From: Mucilaginibacter flavidus | GTDB taxonomy: Bacteria > Bacteroidota > Bacteroidia > Sphingobacteriales > Sphingobacteriaceae | DNA: 64,000 nt | NCBI RefSeq assembly: GCF_024055575.1 | Contig: NZ_JAMXOE010000031.1 | Location: 1-64,000 of the forward strand | Direction of reading: 5' to 3' | Part shown: piece after piece, positions 25,358-34,054 of the stretch | How positions within the stretch are numbered: the first letter of the stretch is position 1 | Layout of the letters: each line of letters starts with the position of its first letter | Notes under the pieces: model-generated | Database searches by the model: none | Seen by the model: only the letters and a program-made list of their open reading frames with translations | Told to the model about the DNA's origin: nothing | Position numbers and translations under genes: made by a program

Positions 25358-27571
25358 CTAAAACTGCTTCAAAAAACTAATCTTCGCTATCATCGATTGG
25401 TTTTTAACCGGGGTATCCTTAAAGTTATTTTCGTTATACACCAGATAAATAAAGCTTAGCGGGGCAAATTCCCAGCTTGCGCGGGCGTTCCACTGGCCCA
25501 GTTTGCCGAACGAATTATACTGGTAATAGGCCGAAACCTGCACCTGCGGGTTAAGCGCGGCACGCAGCTGGGCGTTATACAAGCTGGTACGCAGGTTAAC
25601 CTTATCGAGCCCGAAATCCTCAAACTTCTGCAGCGTATAATTGGCTGATACGGCAATCATGGGGCTGGGCGCATAACGCATCCCCAATGCTGTCGATTGC
25701 ATCGAACCGTTGTAATATTGGCCAAAGTTAAAATCGCCTAAAAAAGAGAATTTCTTTGATTGGTCCGACTGATAAGTAAGCTCGTGCACGGTGTATGAAT
25801 AATTGCGTTGCGCCAGCTTAACACCCAGCAGGCTAAAATCGAAGTTGATATTTTGCCAGTTGGGCCTGATAGCATATTGCACCACACCGCCGTTGTTTAG
25901 TACGATGTAAATTGGGTAAATGTATAAATCGGACTGCTGGAATTTAAAGTCGCTGGCGTTTTGGTAATAATTTACGTCGAACCCAATTTCGGCCTCGCGT
26001 ATCCAGCTCCACTTTTTGTTTTTGGGCCGCAGGGAAATAAACTCAACCGTTTGGTGGTAGATCACGTTATTTTGAAAGATGAAACCCATTGCCGGGTTAT
26101 ACTTTTGCGATATAAACTCGTTCTGGTAGTAAAAAAAGAACTTGTTATCGAAGTATTTTATCTTAAAATAACTGGCAAAACCCAGGCTGTCGGGGCTGTT
26201 ATTGTTTGATACCGATGTTAGGTATTGTATACTCAAAGTATTGCTCGGCCTAACCAAACCATCCACCGTAAGCGTGCTGTTATTTTTGGCATTGAAACCT
26301 TTGCGCGGGTCGGCCTCGTCAACCCGGTCGGTAAACATTACGCCGATGTTATTTTCCTTGCCATAGTTTTTAAGGTAGCGCAGCACGCCAAAATCGGCAG
26401 CGCCCTGTTCGGATGTGCCTTCCTGGTGCACGTATAGCGAGGCAAAGGTTCGGTCTTTTGTGCGGTCGGTAAAGCGCAGCCCGGCGTCGATAGGTACGGG
26501 CTTAGCGTTAAACTGGGTATTTGAAAGCCCGATACTGCGGCTGAAGAACGGTTTTAAACCTTCTATACTTGCCCCGGCAAATACACCCTGGTCCTCCAAA
26601 AAAAACTGCCGTTTCTCCGGGAATAGCACATTAAAGCGGGTAAGGTTATTCACCGCCTGGTCGACTTCGGCCTGGGCGAAATCAGTATTCAGCGTTAAAT
26701 CCAAAACGGCATGCGGGTTTACGGCCCACTTGGCTTCGCCCCCAAATTTAAGCGTGCTGCTGTGAGTGGTTATATTGTCGGCGTCGGTGCTTTGCGAATA
26801 CTGGTATAACGAATACGGCTGCACCCTGATATTGGTGGATGGCGGCGGCAGTTGCAAACCTTTCAGTTCGGCCCCGTAGCTCATACGGTAGGGAGAGTAG
26901 GTTTGTGGGATAGCCGGGAACACCGTTTGCTCATTGTCGCGCCGGGCAATACGCGAAAAAGTAAGGTTCCACGAAACCGAATCGTTGCCGTGTTTAACGT
27001 AGCGCAGCGATTTAAAAGGGATAGCAAACTCGGCACAATAGCCACTGTCGGAAACCGTGGTTTTAACCTTCCACAGGGCGTCCCAATTCACATCCTGTAG
27101 TTGGTCGTCAAACACCTGCATGTCGCCCTGCGTGCCCAGCGGCGTAGCCTGGAACGACACACAAAAACGCTTAAGGTTCTGTGGGTCGAGCTGTATCATA
27201 AACACATCGTTATCTGGCGTAAAATCACGGCGATAATCCTGAACACGCACACCTTTTTTGCCTGCTGTATCTTTACAAAAAACGCCGAAGTACAGGTTCT
27301 TCTTATCGTACACTATTTTAACAAAGGTTTTATACCGGTAGGCACCACCCTGCCGGGGCTGCAGCTTAAAAAAATCGGAGATAACGGGCGCGACTTTCCA
27401 GCTTTCTTCACTCAGCCGTCCATCCACTACGATATTGTCTTTAGCCTCAATAGCATACACAATGGGCGCTTTTAAAGGCGGCGAGAAATTGAGGCTGTCC
27501 TGTGCCTTAACTGCGTTGGACAGCAGCGTAATTGCTAATATTATTTTTGAGGTGGTAAAAAATGCTTTCAC
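25358..27571 (-). CDS. DUF5916 protein with CBM9-like N-terminus, outer-membrane barrel type
   Basis: 737 residues, GTG start, signal peptide MKAFFTTSKIILAITLLSNA. The N-terminal domain (about 35-220) has IVVDGRLSEESWKVAPVISD and KIVYDKKNLYFGVFCKD, the carbohydrate-binding module 9-like fold found in front of DUF5916. The remainder has FPEKRQFFLEDQGVFAG and alternating amphipathic strands to a terminal aromatic residue (SMIAKISFLKQF), consistent with an outer-membrane beta-barrel. The cargo or ligand is unknown. It is monocistronic and divergent from the 28029 gene across a repeat-rich gap. Confidence 0.88.
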   Translation of the reverse strand: MKAFFTTSKIILAITLLSNAVKAQDSLNFSPPLKAPIVYAIEAKDNIVVDGRLSEESWKVAPVISDFFKLQPRQGGAYRYKTFVKIVYDKKNLYFGVFCKDTAGKKGVRVQDYRRDFTPDNDVFMIQLDPQNLKRFCVSFQATPLGTQGDMQVFDDQLQDVNWDALWKVKTTVSDSGYCAEFAIPFKSLRYVKHGNDSVSWNLTFSRIARRDNEQTVFPAIPQTYSPYRMSYGAELKGLQLPPPSTNIRVQPYSLYQYSQSTDADNITTHSSTLKFGGEAKWAVNPHAVLDLTLNTDFAQAEVDQAVNNLTRFNVLFPEKRQFFLEDQGVFAGASIEGLKPFFSRSIGLSNTQFNAKPVPIDAGLRFTDRTKDRTFASLYVHQEGTSEQGAADFGVLRYLKNYGKENNIGVMFTDRVDEADPRKGFNAKNNSTLTVDGLVRPSNTLSIQYLTSVSNNNSPDSLGFASYFKIKYFDNKFFFYYQNEFISQKYNPAMGFIFQNNVIYHQTVEFISLRPKNKKWSWIREAEIGFDVNYYQNASDFKFQQSDLYIYPIYIVLNNGGVVQYAIRPNWQNINFDFSLLGVKLAQRNYSYTVHELTYQSDQSKKFSFLGDFNFGQYYNGSMQSTALGMRYAPSPMIAVSANYTLQKFEDFGLDKVNLRTSLYNAQLRAALNPQVQVSAYYQYNSFGKLGQWNARASWEFAPLSFIYLVYNENNFKDTPVKNQSMIAKISFLKQF

Positions 27572-27704
27572 AATAATTTGAGCTAAAGAGGATTTGGGAT
27601 TTGCTAAATCAAAATTGAGGTTAAAGCATGGTAAGGCCTGTTCAAATAGCTTTCAAGAGAAATTCAAATGCAATCAGAGGATTAAGGGATTGGATTCGCT
27701 ATTA

Positions 27705-27855
27705 GCACAGGCCTGCGACCTGTGCTGATGAGTGTCGCCCCGTTGGGGCTGGGTGTATCGCTGCGGTGTTATTTTTGGTAAAAAAGAACATCATATTTAC
27801 GTTTTTCATAGCCCCAACGGGGCGGCATCCGCCAGCGCAGGTCGCAGGCCTGCGG
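27705..27855. repeat. REPIN-like palindromic element, family B copy 2
   Basis: GCACAGGCCTGCGACCTGTG on the left, GCGCAGGTCGCAGGCCTGCG on the right, with inner hairpins GCCCC-GTT-GGGGC and GCCCC-AAC-GGGGC. About 150 bases, a shorter centre than copy B1. It lies in the gene-free stretch 27572-28028, between divergent genes. Confidence 0.8.
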
Positions 27856-27922
27856 TAAAAAGTTCAAATGCAAACAGGGGACATCGCCGCCTCCACAAAG
27901 AGCCATCGGCTCGGCCCATGTT

Positions 27923-27947
27923 GTAGCGCCGGGCTTTAACCCGGCGC
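27923..27947. repeat. Single REP-like hairpin preceded by GTAG
   Basis: GCGCCGGG-CTTTAA-CCCGGCGC is a perfect 8-bp stem with a six-base loop. It overlaps a GTAG tetranucleotide on its 5' side (27923-27926), the arrangement of classical REP units recognised by RAYT enzymes. No inverted partner is nearby, so it is a solitary REP. Confidence 0.6.
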
Positions 27948-28028
27948 GAAATGAGTTTTTTGTAACGAAACCCCATTCCCAAGCGTCATAATCATTTAGT
28001 AACTTAATGCCGTTATTGAAACCATAAA

Positions 28029-29327
28029 ATGGGTACCGAAAAGCCATACATAGTACTTTGGCGCGAGCTGGCCGAGCAGGCGCTGAGCTGGGAAAACAGC
28101 GGCAACTGGGGCGATTATGATTTCGAAAAACTGAGCGAACTAATTTTCGAAAAAACACAAACCCGCCTGAGCCTCTCAACCCTGAAACGCATCTGGGGTA
28201 AGGTGCGTTATGATAATACGCCAACCATCATAACCCTTAATGCACTGGCCCGCTTCCTTGATTTCGCCGACTGGCGCACATTTAAAAAACAACCCGAATT
28301 AAACAAAGTAAAGGTGCCCGCCGGAGAACCGCTGCAGGCCGTAAAACGCAAAAAGTTATCGATGCCTGTAATTTTTACCATTGCGGGATTGGCCGTTGCG
28401 GCCTACCTGGTATTATCACTGGCTGCAAAACGAGCGCCGGCAATTATAGCCAATGCGCCGGTAAAATTCAGTGCCCGGGTTGTTAGCGATAAAATGCCCA
28501 ACTCAGTAGTTTTTGATTATGATGCCTCGGCATATCATAGCGACAGCGTGTACATACAGCAGAGCTGGGATCCCAAACGGCGAGAAAAGGTTGCCGGCGA
28601 CGGGAAGCAACATACCTCTATTTATTACGTGCCCGGGTATTTTAATGCCAAACTGGTGATTAACGGACGGGTAAAGAAAGAGCAGCCGGTATTCATAAAA
28701 ACCAACGGCTGGTTGGGCCTTATTGACAAGGACCCTGTGCCAAGCTACCTCAATAACGATTCCATCCACATGCCCGGTGCGCTGGGAATAACCGCGCGCC
28801 AGTTCGAAAAAATAAAAGGTGCCCCGGTGTTTAATGGCTCGGCGGTTTACTTTTACAATTTGCGTGATTTTGAAGGCCTGGCAGGCGACAATTTTAGCTT
28901 TGAAACCACGCTGCGCAATACTTCTGCCCCCGAGCAGTCGTTGTGCCGGAAAGTGCTGGTGGAAATTATTGGCACAAATAACGCAATCGACATACCACTT
29001 TGCGACAAAGGGTGCATCGCCAACCTGCAATTATCTACCGGCGATAAATACATATCGGGCAAAACAACCGACTTAAGTGCTTTCGGTTGCGATTTCGCCA
29101 ACTTTCAGCACCTGGCCTGTGTTGTGCAAAACCATAAGTTTACTGTAAGCCTCAATGGCAAAGAGATATTCACCACAGCCGTAAACCAAAACATCGGCAA
29201 AATAGCCGGCATCCGCATCGGGTTTGAAGGGCCGGGGGAAATTAAGGATGTTAAGTTGGGCGATGATAAGCGGGTGGTTTATGCGGAGGACTTTGGTGGG
29301 AGGCGGGTATTGGCTGCCATTAAATAG
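28029..29327 (+). CDS. Transmembrane protein with HTH-like cytoplasmic domain and extracytoplasmic lectin-like domain
   Basis: 432 residues. Residues 1-90 (YDFEKLSELIFEKTQTRLSL, STLKRIWGKVRYDNTPTIIT, LNALARFLDFADWRTFKKQ) look like a DNA-binding helical domain of the kind that reads like lambda-repressor HTH. A basic linker (VKRKKLS) leads to one membrane helix, about 112-133 (PVIFTIAGLAVAAYLVLSLA). The rest is beta-rich and probably periplasmic, ending in a jelly-roll-like region (FNGSAVYFYNLRDFEGLAGD and NGKEIFTTAVNQNIGKIAGI). The arrangement suggests a one-component membrane regulator, but DNA binding is not shown. It is divergent from the DUF5916 gene. Confidence 0.75.
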   Translation: MGTEKPYIVLWRELAEQALSWENSGNWGDYDFEKLSELIFEKTQTRLSLSTLKRIWGKVRYDNTPTIITLNALARFLDFADWRTFKKQPELNKVKVPAGEPLQAVKRKKLSMPVIFTIAGLAVAAYLVLSLAAKRAPAIIANAPVKFSARVVSDKMPNSVVFDYDASAYHSDSVYIQQSWDPKRREKVAGDGKQHTSIYYVPGYFNAKLVINGRVKKEQPVFIKTNGWLGLIDKDPVPSYLNNDSIHMPGALGITARQFEKIKGAPVFNGSAVYFYNLRDFEGLAGDNFSFETTLRNTSAPEQSLCRKVLVEIIGTNNAIDIPLCDKGCIANLQLSTGDKYISGKTTDLSAFGCDFANFQHLACVVQNHKFTVSLNGKEIFTTAVNQNIGKIAGIRIGFEGPGEIKDVKLGDDKRVVYAEDFGGRRVLAAIK

Positions 29328-29337
29328 TGGCATTGTT

Positions 29338-29781
29338 TCAATCGGCTTCAAATGATAGCTCCAGCAAGTCAGTGCCCATTCGTTTGCTGTCGGTGCTGCT
29401 ATTGTAAATTACTCTGAGAATTAACGTGAGTGTACTAGTTGTAAGTGTTTTGATTTCTAATTCCATGTTACTCTCTTTGTCCTGGATTTTTATAACAATA
29501 GCATTGTTAACTATTTCATAAGCTGCCTGTTGCGATTCCTTTTTATTTCTGTCGGGGTAAATTGTTAAAAACTTCTCGTTGGTTAAATCCAGCATATCAA
29601 TTTTGTCGAAGCCGCCCATTCCTGCTCCGGGCAACGGCTTGAAGCTTTTAAACTTCCAGAGTTTATTGATGGTTTGTTTGATAGCGCTATCGGCCCGGAG
29701 CCCGTTTTTGACCATGCCATTTACCTTGAAGCATATAAACGCGAGTACAAGGAAAGAAAACAAAGCACCCCGGTAAGCCAT
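29338..29781 (-). CDS. Small exported protein, lipocalin-like
   Basis: 147 residues with an N-terminal hydrophobic segment (YRGALFSFLVLAFICFKVNG) and a small beta-rich body with KLWKFKSFKPLPG, a TIYPDRNKKESQQAAYEIVN stretch and an LTLILRVIYN strand. This pattern is common in lipocalin-like 'DUF' proteins of Bacteroidota, but I cannot name the family. It is convergent with the 28029 gene, ending 11 bases from it. Confidence 0.62.
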   Translation of the reverse strand: MAYRGALFSFLVLAFICFKVNGMVKNGLRADSAIKQTINKLWKFKSFKPLPGAGMGGFDKIDMLDLTNEKFLTIYPDRNKKESQQAAYEIVNNAIVIKIQDKESNMELEIKTLTTSTLTLILRVIYNSSTDSKRMGTDLLELSFEAD

Positions 29782-30066
29782 AGTAACAGATTGGTAAATA
29801 GTTTGCTAATGATACAATCGATGTGCGATAATGTTCGTGGAAGGGTTCCCCAATTGCCGTATATTAAAATTATGGAGGCCTTTTTCGTCTTAACCCGTGC
29901 GATAGTCGTGATCTGCAATGCACTTATGACGATTGATAACGTCGGCAGTAACCGCCAGGAGAAAATCATTTATCGAAAGTTTCCCTATCGGGCGGGCTGA
30001 GAATGTGAGAAATCCATTTTAAATATAAAAAGTTACCGTACATGATTGAAATTCAGCATAATACTG
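29782..30066. other. Gene-free stretch
   Basis: I see no supportable gene. Short frames crossing this stretch have no recognisable protein features. The right end leads into the promoter at 30067-30095. Confidence 0.4.
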
Positions 30067-30095
30067 TTGCAATTGATAAATAAATGGTATATTTA
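30067..30095 (+). promoter_or_regulatory. Bacteroidota-type promoter of the PLD-like gene
   Basis: TTG at 30067-30069, 18 bases, then TATATTTA at 30088-30095 (one mismatch to TAnnTTTG). The predicted start is near 30102, about 16 bases before the ATG at 30119. Confidence 0.55.
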
Positions 30096-30118
30096 GGCAC
30101 CTAAATAAATATTACAAT

Positions 30119-31936
30119 ATGGCAACTCCCCAAACATCCCTTAACGTGAAAATCTTCCGCGGCGACGCGAAAGTTATGATAGCCTGCAACCTCGACGAGG
30201 CGGACACAAAAAACCTTGCCGGCTTTACTTTTTACTGCGAACCGGGCAATAATACACCTTACTACCTGTTCAATGAACTGCAATTTGAGGCTCCGTCACT
30301 GCATACGCAGGTCGCCCAGGAACCCGCTAGGTCGACCTTGAATTCGCCCATCCAAAAATTCCGCTGGCTGCACGTACCCGGGAGCCTTCACCAAACGGAT
30401 AAAGTGTTTTATGGCGCCTATAAATATACCGTTACCCCCAGGTATTTCAATAATGGCCGGTTGCTGCCCATTGACAGGAGCCTGAGTGTTACCGTAAACA
30501 CAACGGTTGACCGCTTTGTAAAAGGCGACATCGAACTCGGGTTTACGAGGGGCTTTGTCCAGTCGCAGGCTTTTGCCGTAAGGTTCGGCAAAGATGCCCC
30601 ATTCAAACCCAAGCCAACACCGTTGCTGTACAATACCTCACAGCAAGCCGGCACGAATAGCGCAGGTGAAAACTACACGTTTCTTGATGAATATACCTGG
30701 TCGGGGTTCACAGCCAGGGAAAAAATATTTGCCGCTGTAGAAAAAGTGGTCAACGACAAAACCCTTTCCCTTGACGTATTAGCCTATGACCTGAGCGAGC
30801 CGGACTTATTGGCCTATTTTCTTACACTGGCAGAACAGAGTCGGATCAGGATGGTGCTGGATGATGCCGGCCTGCACCATGATAAAACCGGGGATATACC
30901 GGAAGATCAGTTTCAAAAAGAATTTATCCTGGCGGAAAAAAAACAGGCAGGGGGCGGCCCTGCCGTTTCTGCGCTGGTACGCGGCAATTTTGACCGTTAC
31001 CAGCATAATAAAGTTTTCATCGTCACTAAAGGCGCGACCCGTACCCCGGTAAAACTATTGAGCGGGTCTACCAATTTTTCGGTAACCGGGATGTACGTTA
31101 ATTCCAACCATGTGATAGTTTTCAATCACCCGGACGTGATCTCCCTTTACCAGCGCCTATTCAATGAGGCCTGGACCGATAAGGCATCGGCGCCTAAATT
31201 CAAAGCGACCGATTTGCCCACCAAAGATTTTGCCTTTAATGACCCCGCGCTTCCCCCTATGTCAATTACCTTCGCGCCGCATACCCAAACCCAGGCAAAG
31301 GCCAATCTCGATAAGATTACGGCCAGGGTTGCATCCGAGAAGAGTTCGGTACTTTTTGCCGTTATGGAGACCGATGACAAAGCATCCGGCACCATAATAC
31401 CGGCCTTAATCGCCTTGCATCAGCGAACCGATATTTTTTCGGCGGGTATTACCGATTCAACTAATAGTATCACTTTCTACAAACCGTCGTCCCCAACCGG
31501 GGTTAGGGTAACAGGTAAACCAGGCTCAACGATACTTCCCCCGCCCTTTAACAAAGAGGCGACAGTTGGTATAGGCCACCAGATACACCATAAATTTATT
31601 GTTTGCGGCTTTAATACACCTGATGCCGTAGTGTGGCTGGGTTCCAGTAACCTTGCGGAACTTGGGGAACAACAAAATGGTGATAACCTTATCGAAATCC
31701 ATGACCAGGAAATGGCTACTGTTTTTGCTCTTGAAGCATTAGCGCTTGTCGACCACTTCCACTTCCGTGATGCTCATCCGGCACCCGCCAAACCCGAAAA
31801 AGGCGCACCGAAAACCCCGCCGCCCGCGCCTGCGAAAACCCCGGGCACATATTACCTTTACACTGACGCGCGTTGGGCACCTTCTTATTATAAAGACGGC
31901 GACTTTCACCAGACGGACCGGAAATTGTTTTCTTAA
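30119..31936 (+). CDS. Phospholipase D-like protein
   Basis: 605 residues, no signal peptide, so probably cytoplasmic. Two PLD-type half-sites are visible: H296-N-K in YQHNKVFIVTKG followed by LLSGSTNFS, and H490-H-K492 in HQIHHKFIVCGF followed by VWLGSSNLAELG. Both have the HxK and G(S/T)xN elements of the superfamily, but neither has the canonical Asp after HxKxxxx, a variation also seen in PLD-like nucleases. The N-terminal 200 residues form a beta-rich domain (YYLFNELQFEAPSLHTQ) and the C-terminus has a Pro-rich linker (PAKPEKGAPKTPPPAPAKTP). Role may be phosphodiester cleavage of DNA or lipid; neither can be chosen. It has its own promoter and terminator and no operon partner. Confidence 0.8.
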   Translation: MATPQTSLNVKIFRGDAKVMIACNLDEADTKNLAGFTFYCEPGNNTPYYLFNELQFEAPSLHTQVAQEPARSTLNSPIQKFRWLHVPGSLHQTDKVFYGAYKYTVTPRYFNNGRLLPIDRSLSVTVNTTVDRFVKGDIELGFTRGFVQSQAFAVRFGKDAPFKPKPTPLLYNTSQQAGTNSAGENYTFLDEYTWSGFTAREKIFAAVEKVVNDKTLSLDVLAYDLSEPDLLAYFLTLAEQSRIRMVLDDAGLHHDKTGDIPEDQFQKEFILAEKKQAGGGPAVSALVRGNFDRYQHNKVFIVTKGATRTPVKLLSGSTNFSVTGMYVNSNHVIVFNHPDVISLYQRLFNEAWTDKASAPKFKATDLPTKDFAFNDPALPPMSITFAPHTQTQAKANLDKITARVASEKSSVLFAVMETDDKASGTIIPALIALHQRTDIFSAGITDSTNSITFYKPSSPTGVRVTGKPGSTILPPPFNKEATVGIGHQIHHKFIVCGFNTPDAVVWLGSSNLAELGEQQNGDNLIEIHDQEMATVFALEALALVDHFHFRDAHPAPAKPEKGAPKTPPPAPAKTPGTYYLYTDARWAPSYYKDGDFHQTDRKLFS

Positions 31937-31977
31937 TAAATCAGGGTCGGCTTTGCGAGCCCTGATTTATTAAGAAA
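31929..31977. terminator. Strong hairpin at the 3' end of the PLD-like gene
   Basis: An 18-bp perfect inverted repeat (TTTCTTAATAAATCAGGG at 31929-31946 and its complement at 31960-31977) with a 13-base loop. The stem begins inside the last codons of the gene and includes its stop codon. Confidence 0.7.
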
Positions 31978-31979
31978 GC

Positions 31980-32008
31980 AAAAAAGGCACCCATCACTGA
32001 GTGCCTTT
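31980..32008 (-). terminator. Rho-independent terminator of the zinc-ribbon/Nif3 operon
   Basis: On the minus strand AAAGGCAC / GTGCCTTT arms with a ten-base loop, followed by six T. It terminates transcription coming from the minus-strand operon at 32079-33919. Confidence 0.8.
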
Positions 32009-32078
32009 CAAATCTTTTATTTTCCCTTTGCGCCACCGCTAAAGCTAGGGCGACACGCGGTAGGGGGTTCGGGGGCAA

Positions 32079-32822
32079 TTACGCCTCCTCTGCTTCCAAA
32101 GCCATTTGCTCGTCAACCAATATACGACCGCAATGTTCGCAAACGATTATTTTTTTACGCTGACGGATGTCCGACTGGCGCTGTGGCGGAATCTGGTTGA
32201 AACAGCCAGAGCACGAGTCACGCTGGATGGTTACTACAGCAAGGCCATTTTTTGCATTTTGGCGCAGGCGGTTGTAAGCAATCAGTAAACGCTCGTCGAT
32301 GTTAACAATTGCTTTGTCGGCAAGGGTCGTTAATTCGTTTTCGTCTTTCTGTGTTTCAGCTGTGATGGTACCTAATTCAGCTTTCTTGGCGTCAAGGTCG
32401 GCTTTGCGCGATTCCAGGTCGGCAAGGGCTTTTTCATAGATCCCGGTTTTTGATGCTATCTCGAAACCGAACTCCCTGATTTTTTTCTCACTTACCTGTA
32501 TATCGAGTCCCTGTATCTCAATTTCTTTCGAAATTGCATCATACTCGCGGTTGTTTTTAACCTCGTTAAGCTGGGTCTCATATTTTTTTGTGTTTGCCTG
32601 CGCATCCTTTATCAGGTTTTTGCGGGTAACAATATCATCTTCCAAATCATCCAGCTCGGCTTTAATTTTTTGTATACGGGTTTCAAGACCTGCAACATCA
32701 TCTTCAAGGTCGGCAACCTCCATAGGTAATTCACCTCTAACCTGGCGAATTTTATCAATCTTGGTGTGGATAGTTTGTAGCTCGTATAAAGCTTTAAGCT
32801 TCTGTTCTACGGTTTGTTCCAT
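32079..32822 (-). CDS. Coiled-coil protein with C-terminal zinc ribbon
   Basis: 247 residues. Residues 1-180 are a long two-helix coiled coil (KIDKIRQVRGELPMEVADLE and following heptads); the C-terminus carries a four-Cys zinc site: RDSCSGCFNQIPPQRQSDIR, then KIIVCEHCGRILVDEQ. It belongs to the C4-type zinc-ribbon family that is commonly encoded beside Nif3-like genes and is proposed to bind nucleic acid. It overlaps the Nif3 stop by one base (TAATG), so translation is coupled. A terminator lies downstream. Confidence 0.92.
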   Translation of the reverse strand: MEQTVEQKLKALYELQTIHTKIDKIRQVRGELPMEVADLEDDVAGLETRIQKIKAELDDLEDDIVTRKNLIKDAQANTKKYETQLNEVKNNREYDAISKEIEIQGLDIQVSEKKIREFGFEIASKTGIYEKALADLESRKADLDAKKAELGTITAETQKDENELTTLADKAIVNIDERLLIAYNRLRQNAKNGLAVVTIQRDSCSGCFNQIPPQRQSDIRQRKKIIVCEHCGRILVDEQMALEAEEA

Positions 32823-33919
32823 TAAATAAAATATTTGACGGGGTTTGTATTTACTTCTGTTAAACGGACGGCAAAGTTAGTAAATTTTTTTGTAATAATT
32901 TCATACAATAATTGCTGCGTAAATTGCTCACTTTCAAAATGTCCCACGTCGGCAATCAGCACCTTTCCATCGGCATCAAAAAACTCATGATATTTGTAAT
33001 CGCCCGTTATAAAAACATCGGCTCCTGCGGCAATGGCCTGCTTTAATAAAAAGCCTCCGGCGCCTCCACATACCGCTACTCTTTTAACGCTTTTGCCCGT
33101 ATATTCAGTATGGCGGATGACGTGGCAATGCATTTTTTCTTTCACATGGTGTAAAAACGCTTCTTCGGCCAGGGCATTATCCAGCTCGCCAATCATTCCC
33201 GAGCCAACCTGCTGGTTTTGATTAGTGAGGCTGTATAAATCGTAAGCTACCTCCTCATAAGGATGGTTTAAAACCAGGGCCATTAAAATTTTACTTTCCA
33301 ATATGGCGGGATAAACTGTCTCGATGCGCACCTCGTTTTCAAGGTGACGCTTGCCCGGCTCGCCAACATATGGATTGGTTTGGTCATTCCCTTTAAAAGT
33401 GCCTGTGCCTTCGGCGTTAAAGCTGGTTTCGCTGTAATTGCCAATGTTCCCGGCGCCGGCTGCAAAAAGGGCATTACGCACCGTATCCGCATGACTTTGA
33501 GGCGCGTAGGTAACCAGTTTTTTTAACAGGTTATGTTTGGGTGATAAGATGCGGCAGTTTTTTAGCCCCAGCGTTTCGCATATTTTGGCGTTTACGCCGG
33601 CTATCATGTTATCCAGGTTGGTATGTATGGCATAAATGGCTATGTTGTTGCGGATGGCCTTCTCCACCACGCGTTCCACATAAGTTTTGCCGTTAAACTT
33701 TTTTAATCCACGGAAAACAATCGGATGATGCGATACAATCACCTGGCAGTTGGTAGCAATAGCTTCATTAACCACGGCCTCCGTACAGTCAAGCGATACG
33801 AGCGCACGGTGCACTTCCATTTCCGGGCGCCCAACAATCAGGCCGGCATTATCGTAATCTTCCTGGTAAGCGAGGGGGGCCAGGCTTTCGAGGTAGGATG
33901 TAAGTTCGTTAAGTTTCAT
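32822..33919 (-). CDS. Nif3-like dinuclear metal-centre protein
   Basis: 365 residues from the ATG at 33917-33919 (MKLNELTSYLESLAPLAYQE). Metal ligands are in ATNCQVIVSHHPIVFRGLKK and IYAIHTNLDNMIAGVN near the N-terminus and DVGHFESEQ near the C-terminus. A central extra domain of about 110 residues (about 130-235) of the CutA/PII-like type is typical of the YqfO form. Family members are toroid hexamers; the activity is debated (GTP cyclohydrolase 1 type 2 has been claimed). A TAAATTTG box at 33929-33936 sits only nine bases upstream of the start. First gene of the operon with the zinc-ribbon gene. Confidence 0.93.
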   Translation of the reverse strand: MKLNELTSYLESLAPLAYQEDYDNAGLIVGRPEMEVHRALVSLDCTEAVVNEAIATNCQVIVSHHPIVFRGLKKFNGKTYVERVVEKAIRNNIAIYAIHTNLDNMIAGVNAKICETLGLKNCRILSPKHNLLKKLVTYAPQSHADTVRNALFAAGAGNIGNYSETSFNAEGTGTFKGNDQTNPYVGEPGKRHLENEVRIETVYPAILESKILMALVLNHPYEEVAYDLYSLTNQNQQVGSGMIGELDNALAEEAFLHHVKEKMHCHVIRHTEYTGKSVKRVAVCGGAGGFLLKQAIAAGADVFITGDYKYHEFFDADGKVLIADVGHFESEQFTQQLLYEIITKKFTNFAVRLTEVNTNPVKYFI

Positions 33920-34042
33920 AATTAGGGGCAAATTTAATGAGAGTCACTAATTATTACGAATTTAGGCGAATTTCACGAATTAAGTCACGTAACCGCCAGA
34001 GCAATATCAAACTGTCATTTTTAATTGATAGAAATAAAGTTG

Positions 34043-34050
34043 TAAATTTG
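34043..34050 (+). promoter_or_regulatory. -7 box of the toxin-antitoxin operon
   Basis: TAAATTTG matches TAnnTTTG exactly, and a TTG at 34025-34027 is 15 bases upstream (short spacing). It ends four bases before the antitoxin ATG, which would give a leaderless message. Confidence 0.45.
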
Positions 34051-34054
34051 AAAT

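Noticed and set aside
29674..30000. Plus-strand frame of 108 codons
   Set aside because: It overlaps the 5' end of the minus-strand 29338-29781 gene and has no recognisable protein features.
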